Assembly: GCF_050749885.1 (NCBI RefSeq)
Contig: NZ_JBOIUB010000002.1
Span: 310,001-374,000, forward strand
Source of the DNA: Zooshikella sp050749885
GTDB taxonomy: Bacteria > Pseudomonadota > Gammaproteobacteria > Pseudomonadales > Zooshikellaceae
Length of the DNA: 64,000 nt
Direction of reading: 5' to 3'
Notes under the pieces: model-generated
The model's input: only the letters and a program-made list of their open reading frames with translations
Databases searched by the model: none
What the model was told of the DNA's origin: nothing
Position numbers and translations under genes: made by a program
In this document: positions 8,684 to 16,293 of the stretch, in pieces
How the letters are laid out: every line of letters starts with the position of its first letter
Position numbering within the stretch: the stretch's first letter is position 1

Positions 8684-8852
8684 TTTGAATCCCCCTCTGA
8701 TACATCCACTGGTTTCCCTTCAGTGACAGATAAAGCAAATCAATACTAGTGACAAAAGTCACACTTTTCCAAGTACGATTGTTTATAACCAGAATTCTTT
8801 TATAGGCAGAAGCAATATAGCCTCAATATTATGACATTTTATTAATGACTCT

Positions 8853-8889
8853 AGGGTACCTCTAAAAATAATGAAATAGAGGTGCCCCT
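8853..8889. repeat. AGGGYAC/GTGCCCT dispersed palindrome, copy 1
   Basis: An imperfect palindrome opening AGGGTACCTCTA and closing TAGAGGTGCCCCT around an A-rich centre. It resembles the elements at 31888-31925 and 40695-40731. Confidence 0.65.
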
Positions 8890-9044
8890 CTATTCGTCGT
8901 CACTAATAAAAAGACAGGTAGTGGATCATTCACTCAACCAATACTAGGCTTAACAACATGAAGGACAAAGCGACTTACGACAAAAGCATTATTGTTTTAT
9001 TTATGCAAGATAGAAAGTGCTTGCTCAAAGGGAAATGAAGCGTA

Positions 9045-9905
9045 ATGACTGACCGATACCGTCATATACAACATGTAGGTGATCATGGTGATGCACTAAA
9101 GCATACGGTATTAGCGCATTTATTGACCAGATTTCGTGCTGAACATCAACAGCTTTATTTTATTGACAGTCATGCGGCATCAGGTGTCTACTCCATAGCG
9201 GCAGCACAAGACTGGCCATCAGGGATTGGTAAATTATGGTCCTCTGCTTTTTGTGAGCATCCTTTATTAGCACCTTGGAAAAATACTGTCTTGCGCTGTA
9301 ACCAGCACCATACGCCTCTACAGTGTTATCCGGGCTCTCCAGCATTAGCTTTTTTGTTATTGCGTGCCCAAGACCAATTATACTTTGGTGACTTGCACGC
9401 TTCAGAATTAAATCAGTTGAAGCATTGTATAAAAGAGCTAGAAAATAGCTTTTTTACACCAAATTCAGCACCAAACGTTCATTTTTATCAAGGTGATTGC
9501 CATACATGGTTACCCAATATTGCTCAGCAATGGCAGGGCAAACCTGGTTTATTGTTAATGGATCCGCCTTATGAGCAGGAAACAGATTATGAAAAAGTTG
9601 CATTGACGCTTAATAGTATTCACCACCAATGGCCAGAGGGAAGTCTTATTTTATGGTATCCCCATTATAAAGAAGACCTCAGTTTTAAACTTTTCAATAC
9701 GATAAAACAAGTGATACCAACGCCATGTTGGCAAATGGACTTAGTTGTCAGAAAACCTTTTCCTAACGACCGCTTGGTAGGGTGTGGATTACTTTTTATT
9801 AATGTCCCCCCCGCGGTACTGAGTGAAATTCAGCCCATTCTGGATGGCTTAGTTTCACTTTTTATGGAGTATTCGGGTCATTGCTTTTTTGGACCACTCC
9901 AATAA
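9045..9905 (+). CDS. rlmJ: 23S rRNA (adenine(2030)-N6)-methyltransferase RlmJ
   Basis: A 286-residue SAM-dependent methyltransferase. It opens YRHIQHVGDHGDALKHTVLA, the diagnostic N-terminus of RlmJ (HAGNHADVLKH in E. coli). It continues with LYFIDSHAASGVYSI for SAM binding and LLLMDPPYEQETDYEKV near residue 175, the DPPY catalytic motif for N6-adenine methylation. RlmJ methylates A2030 of 23S rRNA. The N-terminal motif departs from the textbook form (VGDHGD for AGNHAD), but length and motif order agree. It stands alone, with a 400-base AT-rich gap downstream. Confidence 0.9.
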   Translation: MTDRYRHIQHVGDHGDALKHTVLAHLLTRFRAEHQQLYFIDSHAASGVYSIAAAQDWPSGIGKLWSSAFCEHPLLAPWKNTVLRCNQHHTPLQCYPGSPALAFLLLRAQDQLYFGDLHASELNQLKHCIKELENSFFTPNSAPNVHFYQGDCHTWLPNIAQQWQGKPGLLLMDPPYEQETDYEKVALTLNSIHHQWPEGSLILWYPHYKEDLSFKLFNTIKQVIPTPCWQMDLVVRKPFPNDRLVGCGLLFINVPPAVLSEIQPILDGLVSLFMEYSGHCFFGPLQ

Positions 9906-10305
9906 TGATCATACTGTTTTCAATAAATAAGTGTTTTAACAACTTAGACTTAGCATTATAAATTAAATATATTATTAACAAATAAAAACCACCACAAAAA
10001 AATAATCAATAATTAATAAATAATACAAACAACCAAACCAATAAAGTATAGATATATAAATACCATGTATAACCCAAAAAAAATATATCAACAAGACAGC
10101 AGTTTAATATAATTGTGTTTATGCATTCATTAATTATCATGAATAAAAAATCACATTTTTTATAACTATATTCGCTGTCAGGGTTTCATGGAAGATAAGT
10201 GGTTTTAACCTAGCTAGGATGCGAAATATATTTTGTTCATACGCAGTAAGAAGTTAATAACGTCCTCATCATCAAAAACCAGTTAATAGGCCATGGAATC
10301 GATTT
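9906..10305. other. Very AT-rich intergenic region upstream of the NADAR-RibA gene
   Basis: This 400-base region has almost no G or C between about 9935 and 10150, including long runs of A and AT steps, and no supported gene. I looked for an FMN riboswitch before the riboflavin gene and did not find its conserved core. Confidence 0.6.
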
Positions 10306-11358
10306 ATGGAAAATCCAATATTATTTTATGAACCTGAAGCTCCTTATGGTTTCTTATCCAACTTCGCACGTTTTCCCATTAATGATGGAGCCGTAACCTG
10401 GAAAACGGTAGAGCACTTTTATCAGGCACAAAAATTTAATAACCCTAATATTGTTGCCCAAATTCACCATGCACGCACACCTGCTGATGCATATGCGCTA
10501 GGCAAACAATACGACGAGCAAGTCAGAGCCGATTGGCATCAACGAAAAGAAGCGGTGATGCGTGATGCACTTCAAATGAAGTTTACCCAAAACCATGCCA
10601 TAGGACACTGGTTAGTGGCAACCCGCCCTCATACCCTCACAGAGCACTCTTTCAAAGATGATTACTGGGGGGATGGAGGGGATGGTCATGGCAAAAATCG
10701 GCTTGGCCATTTACTCATGAACTTACGCCAAGAGCTCAGTATCACTCCCCCCTATAATTTAATTCACTTTATTGAGAGCGCTAATTTACCCACAGATTGG
10801 GGCATCTTCAATATGCACGGTTTTGAAGACCCTGATACAGGTGTAGAACATGTCGCACTCACTTTCGGTCACTGGAAAGAAGATGAACCCGTTTTAATAA
10901 GGCTTCATTCTGAGTGTCTTACTGGTGATGCCTTGTTTAGTAAACGCTGTGATTGTGGTTCACAGTTACGTAGGGCTTTTCAAAATATAGCGCAAGCCGG
11001 TACAGGGGCAATCCTTTATTTACGACAAGAAGGGCGTGGTATAGGGTTACTGAATAAGATTCGTGCTTATCATCTACAGGATCAAGGAGCAGACACCGTT
11101 GAAGCGAATGAAGCTCTGGGTTTTGCTGCTGACCTAAGACAATACGACTTTTGTCGGGGGATTCTTCATTACCTTAATATTAACAAGGTGAAACTCATGA
11201 CGAATAACCCAAGGAAAGTAAAAGCATTGAGAGAAGTGGGTATTAATGTTGTAGAGCGAGTCGCTATACAAGAAGGCCAAAACGTATTCAATGAACGTTA
11301 TCTTTCCGTCAAAGCAACTAAGCTCGGTCATATGCTGGATGTCATTTCTCCAGTCTAA
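10306..11358 (+). CDS. NADAR (YbiA-like) / GTP cyclohydrolase II (RibA) fusion
   Basis: A 350-residue two-domain cytoplasmic protein. Residues 1-145 are a NADAR/YbiA domain (PYGFLSNFARFPI, WKTVEHFYQAQKF, and WGDGGDGHGKNRLGHLLM near residue 125). Residues 150-350 are a complete GTP cyclohydrolase II: HSECLTGDALFSKRCDCGSQ gives the three zinc cysteines and LRQEGRGIGLLNKIRAY the catalytic arginine loop. RibA opens GTP in the first step of riboflavin synthesis. YbiA-type NADAR domains are N-glycosidases that hydrolyse reactive early riboflavin intermediates, and some NADAR proteins remove ADP-ribose from nucleic acid. The fusion has precedent in Vibrio. No other riboflavin gene is adjacent. Confidence 0.93.
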   Translation: MENPILFYEPEAPYGFLSNFARFPINDGAVTWKTVEHFYQAQKFNNPNIVAQIHHARTPADAYALGKQYDEQVRADWHQRKEAVMRDALQMKFTQNHAIGHWLVATRPHTLTEHSFKDDYWGDGGDGHGKNRLGHLLMNLRQELSITPPYNLIHFIESANLPTDWGIFNMHGFEDPDTGVEHVALTFGHWKEDEPVLIRLHSECLTGDALFSKRCDCGSQLRRAFQNIAQAGTGAILYLRQEGRGIGLLNKIRAYHLQDQGADTVEANEALGFAADLRQYDFCRGILHYLNINKVKLMTNNPRKVKALREVGINVVERVAIQEGQNVFNERYLSVKATKLGHMLDVISPV

Positions 11359-11469
11359 ATAAATACCGTTTAAATAAAACATGACTAAACACATCCGTTT
11401 TTTAAAGAGTACACGCTAAGTCAGCGGTGAAGCATTCCTCCTTAACTTACTTATTCTCTCTTTTACAGT

Positions 11470-11509
11470 GGACAATAAACCACCAAGGACGGTGGTTGTC
11501 CTTATTTTA
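11470..11509 (+). terminator. Terminator-like hairpin after the NADAR-RibA gene
   Basis: GGACAA and CCACC pair with GGTGG and TTGTCC, with a TAAA bulge and a short loop, followed by a T-rich tail. It lies 112 bases past the stop codon. Confidence 0.6.
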
Positions 11510-11525
11510 TAGCTTTATTCTATAG

Positions 11526-11597
11526 CTGGAGGCTTGGTTGCCGCTGACTTGCAGCAAACAGTTCGATGGGCATTATTCAGCCTTTGGCTACCACGGG
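11526..11597 (+). repeat. REP-like dispersed repeat (TTGCCGC core), copy 1
   Basis: It contains CTGGAGGCTTGGTTGCCGC, then GCAGCAAACAGTTC and a right part CATTATTCAGCCTTTGG. The core and right part match the copy at 26135-26235 read on the other strand. It lies in the gap between the NADAR-RibA gene and the convergent binding-protein gene. Confidence 0.7.
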
Positions 11598-11686
11598 TGC
11601 AAATCGAAACATCACAGATAGTTAATCATGATTGAGGTAAAGCAAAATGAGGGTTTGCAGTGCTTGAATGGAAAAAGCCCATCAGC

Positions 11687-11708
11687 TATACCCATAACGA
11701 AGGGTATA
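11687..11708. repeat. TATACCCATAACGAAG repeat with inverted ends, copy 1
   Basis: TATACCC and GGGTATA flank an eight-base centre just before the stop codon of the convergent binding-protein gene. The first 16 bases recur at 50425-50440. It may also act as a transcript end for the minus-strand gene. Confidence 0.55.
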
Positions 11709-11710
11709 AC

Positions 11711-12487
11711 TTAGTCATAATGAGCTACAATAGCGTCAATGGCATTAGAGTCATGCATAGCTTTCAAACGTTGATTCATAAAAGAAACCGTTTCAGGATC
11801 CATGTCTGAAGAATAGGCAAAATATACTTGATAGTCAGGTATGATTAATGAGAAATTGTGAAACTGAAACTGATCTAATGGTTCCTTATTCTTTTTAAGG
11901 TTATACTTTAAGCGGAAAGCCATTTCCAGAATGAAAGCATCATCTTTTAGCCTTTTAAGTACACGAAATGCTTGCTCATAGCCTTTTACCCACATCACTT
12001 TTACTTTCTTACTTTCAACGTAAGGATCAAGTCCAGGATAAAGAAACCCTAATAACACTATTACTGTTTTACCATACAGGTCTTCTATTTTGGTAAATTT
12101 AAAACCTGGTTGCTGATAACTTAACAAGTTATGTTTAACCGTCACCAAAGGATATTCAGATAAATGCTCTGACTGAACACGAACACTTTTCCATTCTGGT
12201 GATCCATAGGTAATCCAACGCTTAATTCGACCACTTTCCAGCATGCTTACCATTCGCTTATAAGGAAACGTATGTATTTTAATCTGCCAGTCATCGCCTG
12301 AAAAAATGTTTTGAACAATCTCTGTGATAATGCCACTGTGGTCATGCCCATTATTTTCTATCTGAAATGGGCGGGCTTGATCTGCAATAACAACGTAATT
12401 GATGTCCTTAGCATTCGCATGAAAAGCCATGCCCAATAAAATAATCCAAAGCCAAACACGCTTTATCAGAAGAAGTAATCTAAACAT
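11711..12487 (-). CDS. Periplasmic solute-binding protein (amino-acid-type SBP family 3-like)
   Basis: About 258 residues with a cleavable signal peptide: MFRLLLLIKRVWLWIILLGM, then AFHANA before KDINYVVIADQARPF. ATG at 12487 is chosen because GGAAGA precedes it and the signal peptide begins there; an upstream start at 12544 would add 19 non-signal residues. The body resembles bacterial family 3 extracellular binding domains (GIITEIVQNIF, FPYKRMVSMLESGRI, IEDLYGKTVIVL). No ABC permease or ATPase is nearby. It is divergent from a hybrid histidine kinase with 242 bases between starts, so it could deliver a ligand signal rather than a nutrient; that is inference. Confidence 0.7.
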   Translation of the reverse strand: MFRLLLLIKRVWLWIILLGMAFHANAKDINYVVIADQARPFQIENNGHDHSGIITEIVQNIFSGDDWQIKIHTFPYKRMVSMLESGRIKRWITYGSPEWKSVRVQSEHLSEYPLVTVKHNLLSYQQPGFKFTKIEDLYGKTVIVLLGFLYPGLDPYVESKKVKVMWVKGYEQAFRVLKRLKDDAFILEMAFRLKYNLKKNKEPLDQFQFHNFSLIIPDYQVYFAYSSDMDPETVSFMNQRLKAMHDSNAIDAIVAHYD

Positions 12488-12729
12488 ATTTTCTTCCAGG
12501 TTGAGAAATAATACTGTCCCTAAATTGTCACTGCTAAGAAGCATGTATTATATAGTAGGAGCAGTGCTTTATAACCTATGTATAGTACATTTCCTATCGT
12601 TTAGACAAACTAAAAAGAATAAATAAACAAATCATTCTGGCCCTATACTAATAAGGAGTTCTTCTTGTATAGGTATTATTCATTTCCTAGTATTGAATTA
12701 ACGATTAAATCAATTATGGTTTACACTGC

Positions 12730-15051
12730 ATGGACGTGCCTGCAAAACAGCCTTTCAAAGATAGCATTGCCAAGCGTTTAATTTTTTGGATCTTATTATC
12801 AAGCTCTTTTCTGACTCTGGGTATCACGGTACTTCAACTTTATATTGACTATTACAATGATGTATCAGCTATTGATGACCGTATAAAACAAGTAGAGTCT
12901 AGTTATATTCCTATTATCACTGCCAGTTTATGGGTTGAGGATGAAGAGCAGTTAGATGTCCAGTTATCTGCAATACACTCTTTAGATGACATTGAATATA
13001 TTGCAATTATTAGAAATGGAGAGGTAACCATATCCCAAGGTACCCCTTCGTCCGATTATACCATTACTAAAAAGTGGTCGATTGAGCAGGACTATAACGG
13101 CGAACCGATTAAACTCGGAGAAATAGAGCTCGTCGCCAGTCTTTCTCAGGTATTTCAACGGCTCAGAGATAAAGTCTTAATCGTTCTTGCATCGCAAAGT
13201 GTAAAAACATTTATTGTTTCAACGTTTATCTTTTTTATTGTGTATTGGCTTATCACCAGTCACTTAAAAGACCTTGCAGAATCAATGCGCAGCAGCGACC
13301 TCAGCAATAAAAAATTCAAACCACTGACTCTTAAACGAAAAAAACACTACCAAGATGAACTTGCCTATGTGATAAACAGTTACAACCATATGCAACAAAA
13401 AACACAACATGCATATAAACAAATGAAACTGGCTAAAATGTCTGCCGAAAAAGCGAACCGCAAAAAAAGTGAATTTGTGGCTAATATGAGCCATGAAATC
13501 AGAACCCCACTCAATGGGGTTATTGGTATGTCCTCATTATTAAAAAATACCAAGCTCGATCATGAACAGCTTGAATACACCAACATTATTTATACATCCT
13601 CCCATGCACTACTCAGTATTATCAATGATATTTTGGATTTCTCGAAAATCGAAGCCGGTAAACTTGATATAGAAGATGTTGATTTTAACTTATTAGATTT
13701 AGTGGAAGACCTGACAGACTTGCTGAATATCAAAGCTCAAGAGAAAGCCATTGCCCTTTACAGTTATGTTGATGATCAAGTGCCTCCTTCTTTACTGGGT
13801 GATGCAGGGCGAATTCGGCAAGTACTCACCAATTTGATGAATAATGCCGTTAAATTTACCCATCAAGGCTATGTCGGACTTGATATTCGTTGTTTACACT
13901 GCAGCCAAGATCAGTGTGAATTAAGTTTTACGGTTGAGGATACAGGCATTGGCATTAGTAAAGACCGCCAACAAAAGATTTTTGAGCAGTTTACCCAAGC
14001 CGATAGTTCGACAACCCGACTGTATGGGGGAACAGGGTTAGGTTTAGCCATTAGTCGACAACTGGTCAAACTGATGGGGGGAACACTTTGTGTTGACAGT
14101 GAAGTAGGCAAAGGCAGTCGTTTCTATTTCAGTTTGGCGTTACATGTTAGTCAAGAGCAACCTGAAGTGCAGTTTGCTGAAGAAAAACAACTCGCCTGTC
14201 AGCGGGTATTGGTTGTTGATGACCACTCATTTAACTTAAGAGTTACAGCAGATCAACTTCGTAGTTGGGGGTTACAAGTGATCAGTCACGAAGACCCTGA
14301 GTTAGCACTGGCAACGCTGATCACCGCAAGTAAAGAAAAGCGTCCTATTAACCTGGCCATTATTGATAAGGTGATGCCTGAAATGGATGGTTTTTCAGTG
14401 GCAAAAGCAATTAAGAGCAACAACCATATTGCTAACTGCAAGCTGATAATGTCTACAGCAGAACCCCAGGCAGAAGACAAAAACAAATGTCTTGAAGCTG
14501 GTTTTACGGGATATTTAGTTCGCCCTTACCGTAAAAAAGTGCTCAAACAGATGTTACTCGCCTGTCTACACGCCAGTCCCCAGCAAGAGCTGATTACGCG
14601 CTATGCTCTTAGCCGTCGCTCAGCACACAGTGTGCCATCCAAAACGCCATCGTTAAATTTAAATGTGTTGCTTGTAGAGGATAATTTAGTTAATCAGAAA
14701 GTGGCGCGTACTATGCTTGAAAAACTCGGCTGTCATGTCACTGTTGCGGAACATGGTAAAGTGGCCCTTGCGTACAGCCAGGTGGATTTATTTGATGTTA
14801 TTTTAATGGATTGCCAAATGCCTGTTATGGATGGTTTTACCGCAACAGCAAGAATAAGAGGTGATTCAGCCAACCTTAATCATCACACAACAATTATTGC
14901 GTTAACCGCAAATACTATTCAAGAGGAGCAGGATAAGTGTTTCTCTTCAGGCATGAGTGGTTTTATCAGTAAACCTGTTACCTTAAAGCAATTACAAAGC
15001 GCATTAAGCAAATATGCCGAAGCGTCAGAATCCACAGTACCTACCACCTAA
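12730..15051 (+). CDS. Hybrid sensor histidine kinase with two receiver domains
   Basis: A 773-residue inner-membrane protein. One membrane helix lies at about residues 18-38, a periplasmic sensor to about 155, and a second helix at about 158-175. Then come a HAMP-like/coiled region, HisKA with NMSHEIRTPLNGVIGM (phospho-acceptor His255), and an ATPase domain (NLMNNAVKFT, VEDTGIGIS, GGTGLGLAIS). Two receivers follow: Asp546 in IIDKVMPEMDG and Asp694 in LMDCQMPVMDG. The first receiver has LVRPYRKK where a conserved Lys-Pro is expected (Lys to Arg), while the second keeps SKP. There is no C-terminal Hpt domain, so a separate Hpt protein or response regulator is probably needed. No partner regulator is adjacent; the divergent neighbour is a binding protein. 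Confidence 0.92.
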   Translation: MDVPAKQPFKDSIAKRLIFWILLSSSFLTLGITVLQLYIDYYNDVSAIDDRIKQVESSYIPIITASLWVEDEEQLDVQLSAIHSLDDIEYIAIIRNGEVTISQGTPSSDYTITKKWSIEQDYNGEPIKLGEIELVASLSQVFQRLRDKVLIVLASQSVKTFIVSTFIFFIVYWLITSHLKDLAESMRSSDLSNKKFKPLTLKRKKHYQDELAYVINSYNHMQQKTQHAYKQMKLAKMSAEKANRKKSEFVANMSHEIRTPLNGVIGMSSLLKNTKLDHEQLEYTNIIYTSSHALLSIINDILDFSKIEAGKLDIEDVDFNLLDLVEDLTDLLNIKAQEKAIALYSYVDDQVPPSLLGDAGRIRQVLTNLMNNAVKFTHQGYVGLDIRCLHCSQDQCELSFTVEDTGIGISKDRQQKIFEQFTQADSSTTRLYGGTGLGLAISRQLVKLMGGTLCVDSEVGKGSRFYFSLALHVSQEQPEVQFAEEKQLACQRVLVVDDHSFNLRVTADQLRSWGLQVISHEDPELALATLITASKEKRPINLAIIDKVMPEMDGFSVAKAIKSNNHIANCKLIMSTAEPQAEDKNKCLEAGFTGYLVRPYRKKVLKQMLLACLHASPQQELITRYALSRRSAHSVPSKTPSLNLNVLLVEDNLVNQKVARTMLEKLGCHVTVAEHGKVALAYSQVDLFDVILMDCQMPVMDGFTATARIRGDSANLNHHTTIIALTANTIQEEQDKCFSSGMSGFISKPVTLKQLQSALSKYAEASESTVPTT

Positions 15052-15093
15052 ATACTCCATATTTAGGTAACCTGACTGACAAAATTGACAAGC

Positions 15094-15120
15094 AAAAAAA
15101 AAACAGCCCAAACGGGCTGT
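15094..15120 (-). terminator. Rho-independent terminator of the BMP-family gene
   Basis: ACAGCCC and GGGCTGT (15103-15109 and 15114-15120) form a tight 7-bp stem with a 4-base loop. On the minus strand a run of nine or more T follows. It also lies after the + strand hybrid kinase and may work weakly in that direction. Confidence 0.85.
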
Positions 15121-15190
15121 AAATTTTCCTTGGAGAAATGACAATGAAGCAGCAAGTTACATCAGCAAGTATTCACAGAATACTTACATC

Positions 15191-16180
15191 TTAAGGACAC
15201 TCATTATTATCAGTATAGTCATGAACCTTAATTTCGCCGCTAATAATTTTGTCTTTAAGCGTATTAATTTGAGCTTCCATTTCTTCACTCACCAGGGACC
15301 GATTATGTTCATCCAGTGCCCAGCCCACACCATCCTCTTTTAAACCTTTCAATTTAACGCCAGGTTGCCACTGACCTTGTTGAGCCTCCAGCCATGTCTG
15401 TAATGTTGCCACCCCCACATTCTTCAACATCGACGTTAACATGGTGCCTGGCTGCAAATGGTTTTGGTTTGAGTCCACACCAATAGCATATATTTCTCCT
15501 TGTTTGGCTGCCGCGTAGACCCCAATACCTGTACTGCCCGCAGCGGCAAAGATAACATCTACTCCTTCCTTAATTTGAGTCTTCGCCAGACTGGCACCTT
15601 TTGCCGGATCATTGAATGCCATAGGTGTATTACCGGTCATGGTCTGTAGCACCGTAATATCAGACTTAATCTGTTTAGCACCTTGATGATAACCACACGC
15701 AAACTTATGAATCATGGGAATATCCATGCCACCAATAAACCCAATCTTATTGGTTTTCGTTGACAGTGCAGCAAGCGCACCTACTAGAAAAGAACCTTCA
15801 TGTTCTTTAAACAAAATGGATTGCACATTCGGTAAATCAATTTTGGCATCGATGATGGTAAATTGAATATCAGGAAAAGCCTTAGCCACTTTTTCAACAT
15901 GGGGTTTCATTGAAAACCCAACGGCAACAATGGGCTGATAACCTCGTTTCGCTAACTTGACGAGTCCACTTTCAATTTGTGTCTCTGACTTTGGCGAAAC
16001 TTCTCGAACCTTAGTGCTGTGCTTTTCCACAAGCGGTCGAACGCCACCTTTATAAACCGCTTCATTAAATGATTTATCAAATTTACCTGCGGTGTCATAA
16101 ATAACAGCCGGTTTAAAAGGTGCCGCCAAACTCATTGAGCAGTACAGCATACCAATCCAAGCTGTTGTTAATACTTTCAT
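15191..16180 (-). CDS. BMP family ABC-type substrate-binding protein (nucleoside/PnrA-like)
   Basis: The precursor has 329 residues and a signal peptide (MKVLTTAWIGMLYCSMSLAA). ATG at 16180 is chosen over GTG at 16192 because GGAGAGG lies directly before it. PAVIYDTAGKFDKSFNEAVYKG, GFSMKPHVEKVAKAFPDIQF, GFIGGMDIPMIHKFACGYHQG and IFAAAGSTGIGVYAAAKQGE are landmarks of the basic-membrane-protein family. Characterised members bind purine nucleosides, or autoinducer-like ligands in a few cases. There is no lipobox cysteine, so it is probably soluble in the periplasm. No ABC permease or ATPase lies nearby. The next gene upstream on the same strand is a chemoreceptor, so a chemosensory partner role is possible but unproven. 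Confidence 0.88.
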   Translation of the reverse strand: MKVLTTAWIGMLYCSMSLAAPFKPAVIYDTAGKFDKSFNEAVYKGGVRPLVEKHSTKVREVSPKSETQIESGLVKLAKRGYQPIVAVGFSMKPHVEKVAKAFPDIQFTIIDAKIDLPNVQSILFKEHEGSFLVGALAALSTKTNKIGFIGGMDIPMIHKFACGYHQGAKQIKSDITVLQTMTGNTPMAFNDPAKGASLAKTQIKEGVDVIFAAAGSTGIGVYAAAKQGEIYAIGVDSNQNHLQPGTMLTSMLKNVGVATLQTWLEAQQGQWQPGVKLKGLKEDGVGWALDEHNRSLVSEEMEAQINTLKDKIISGEIKVHDYTDNNECP

Positions 16181-16293
16181 TACCCTCTCCACTAAATGTT
16201 TTGACGTTTAGTCATTGCTGCTTAATGACTAACATACATCTTAAGTTGTATTTCTCTAGGACCAATAACAACTTCACTTAGCTGTTTTCAGTA

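Larger units (their letters stand above)
8251..9044. other. 794-base region between pabB and rlmJ
   Basis: No conventional gene is supported. It contains a candidate 42-codon secreted-peptide gene on the minus strand (8555-8683) and one copy of the AGGGYAC/GTGCCCT palindrome (8853-8889). The rest shows no convincing structure. Confidence 0.5.

Noticed and set aside
8549..8749. 66-codon frame on the + strand in the pabB-rlmJ gap
   Set aside because: No ribosome binding site or recognisable composition. It lies over the better-supported small peptide on the other strand.
10140..10305. Possible FMN riboswitch before the NADAR-RibA gene
   Set aside because: A short CTGTCAGGGTT stretch is vaguely similar, but the conserved RFN core and its paired arms are absent.
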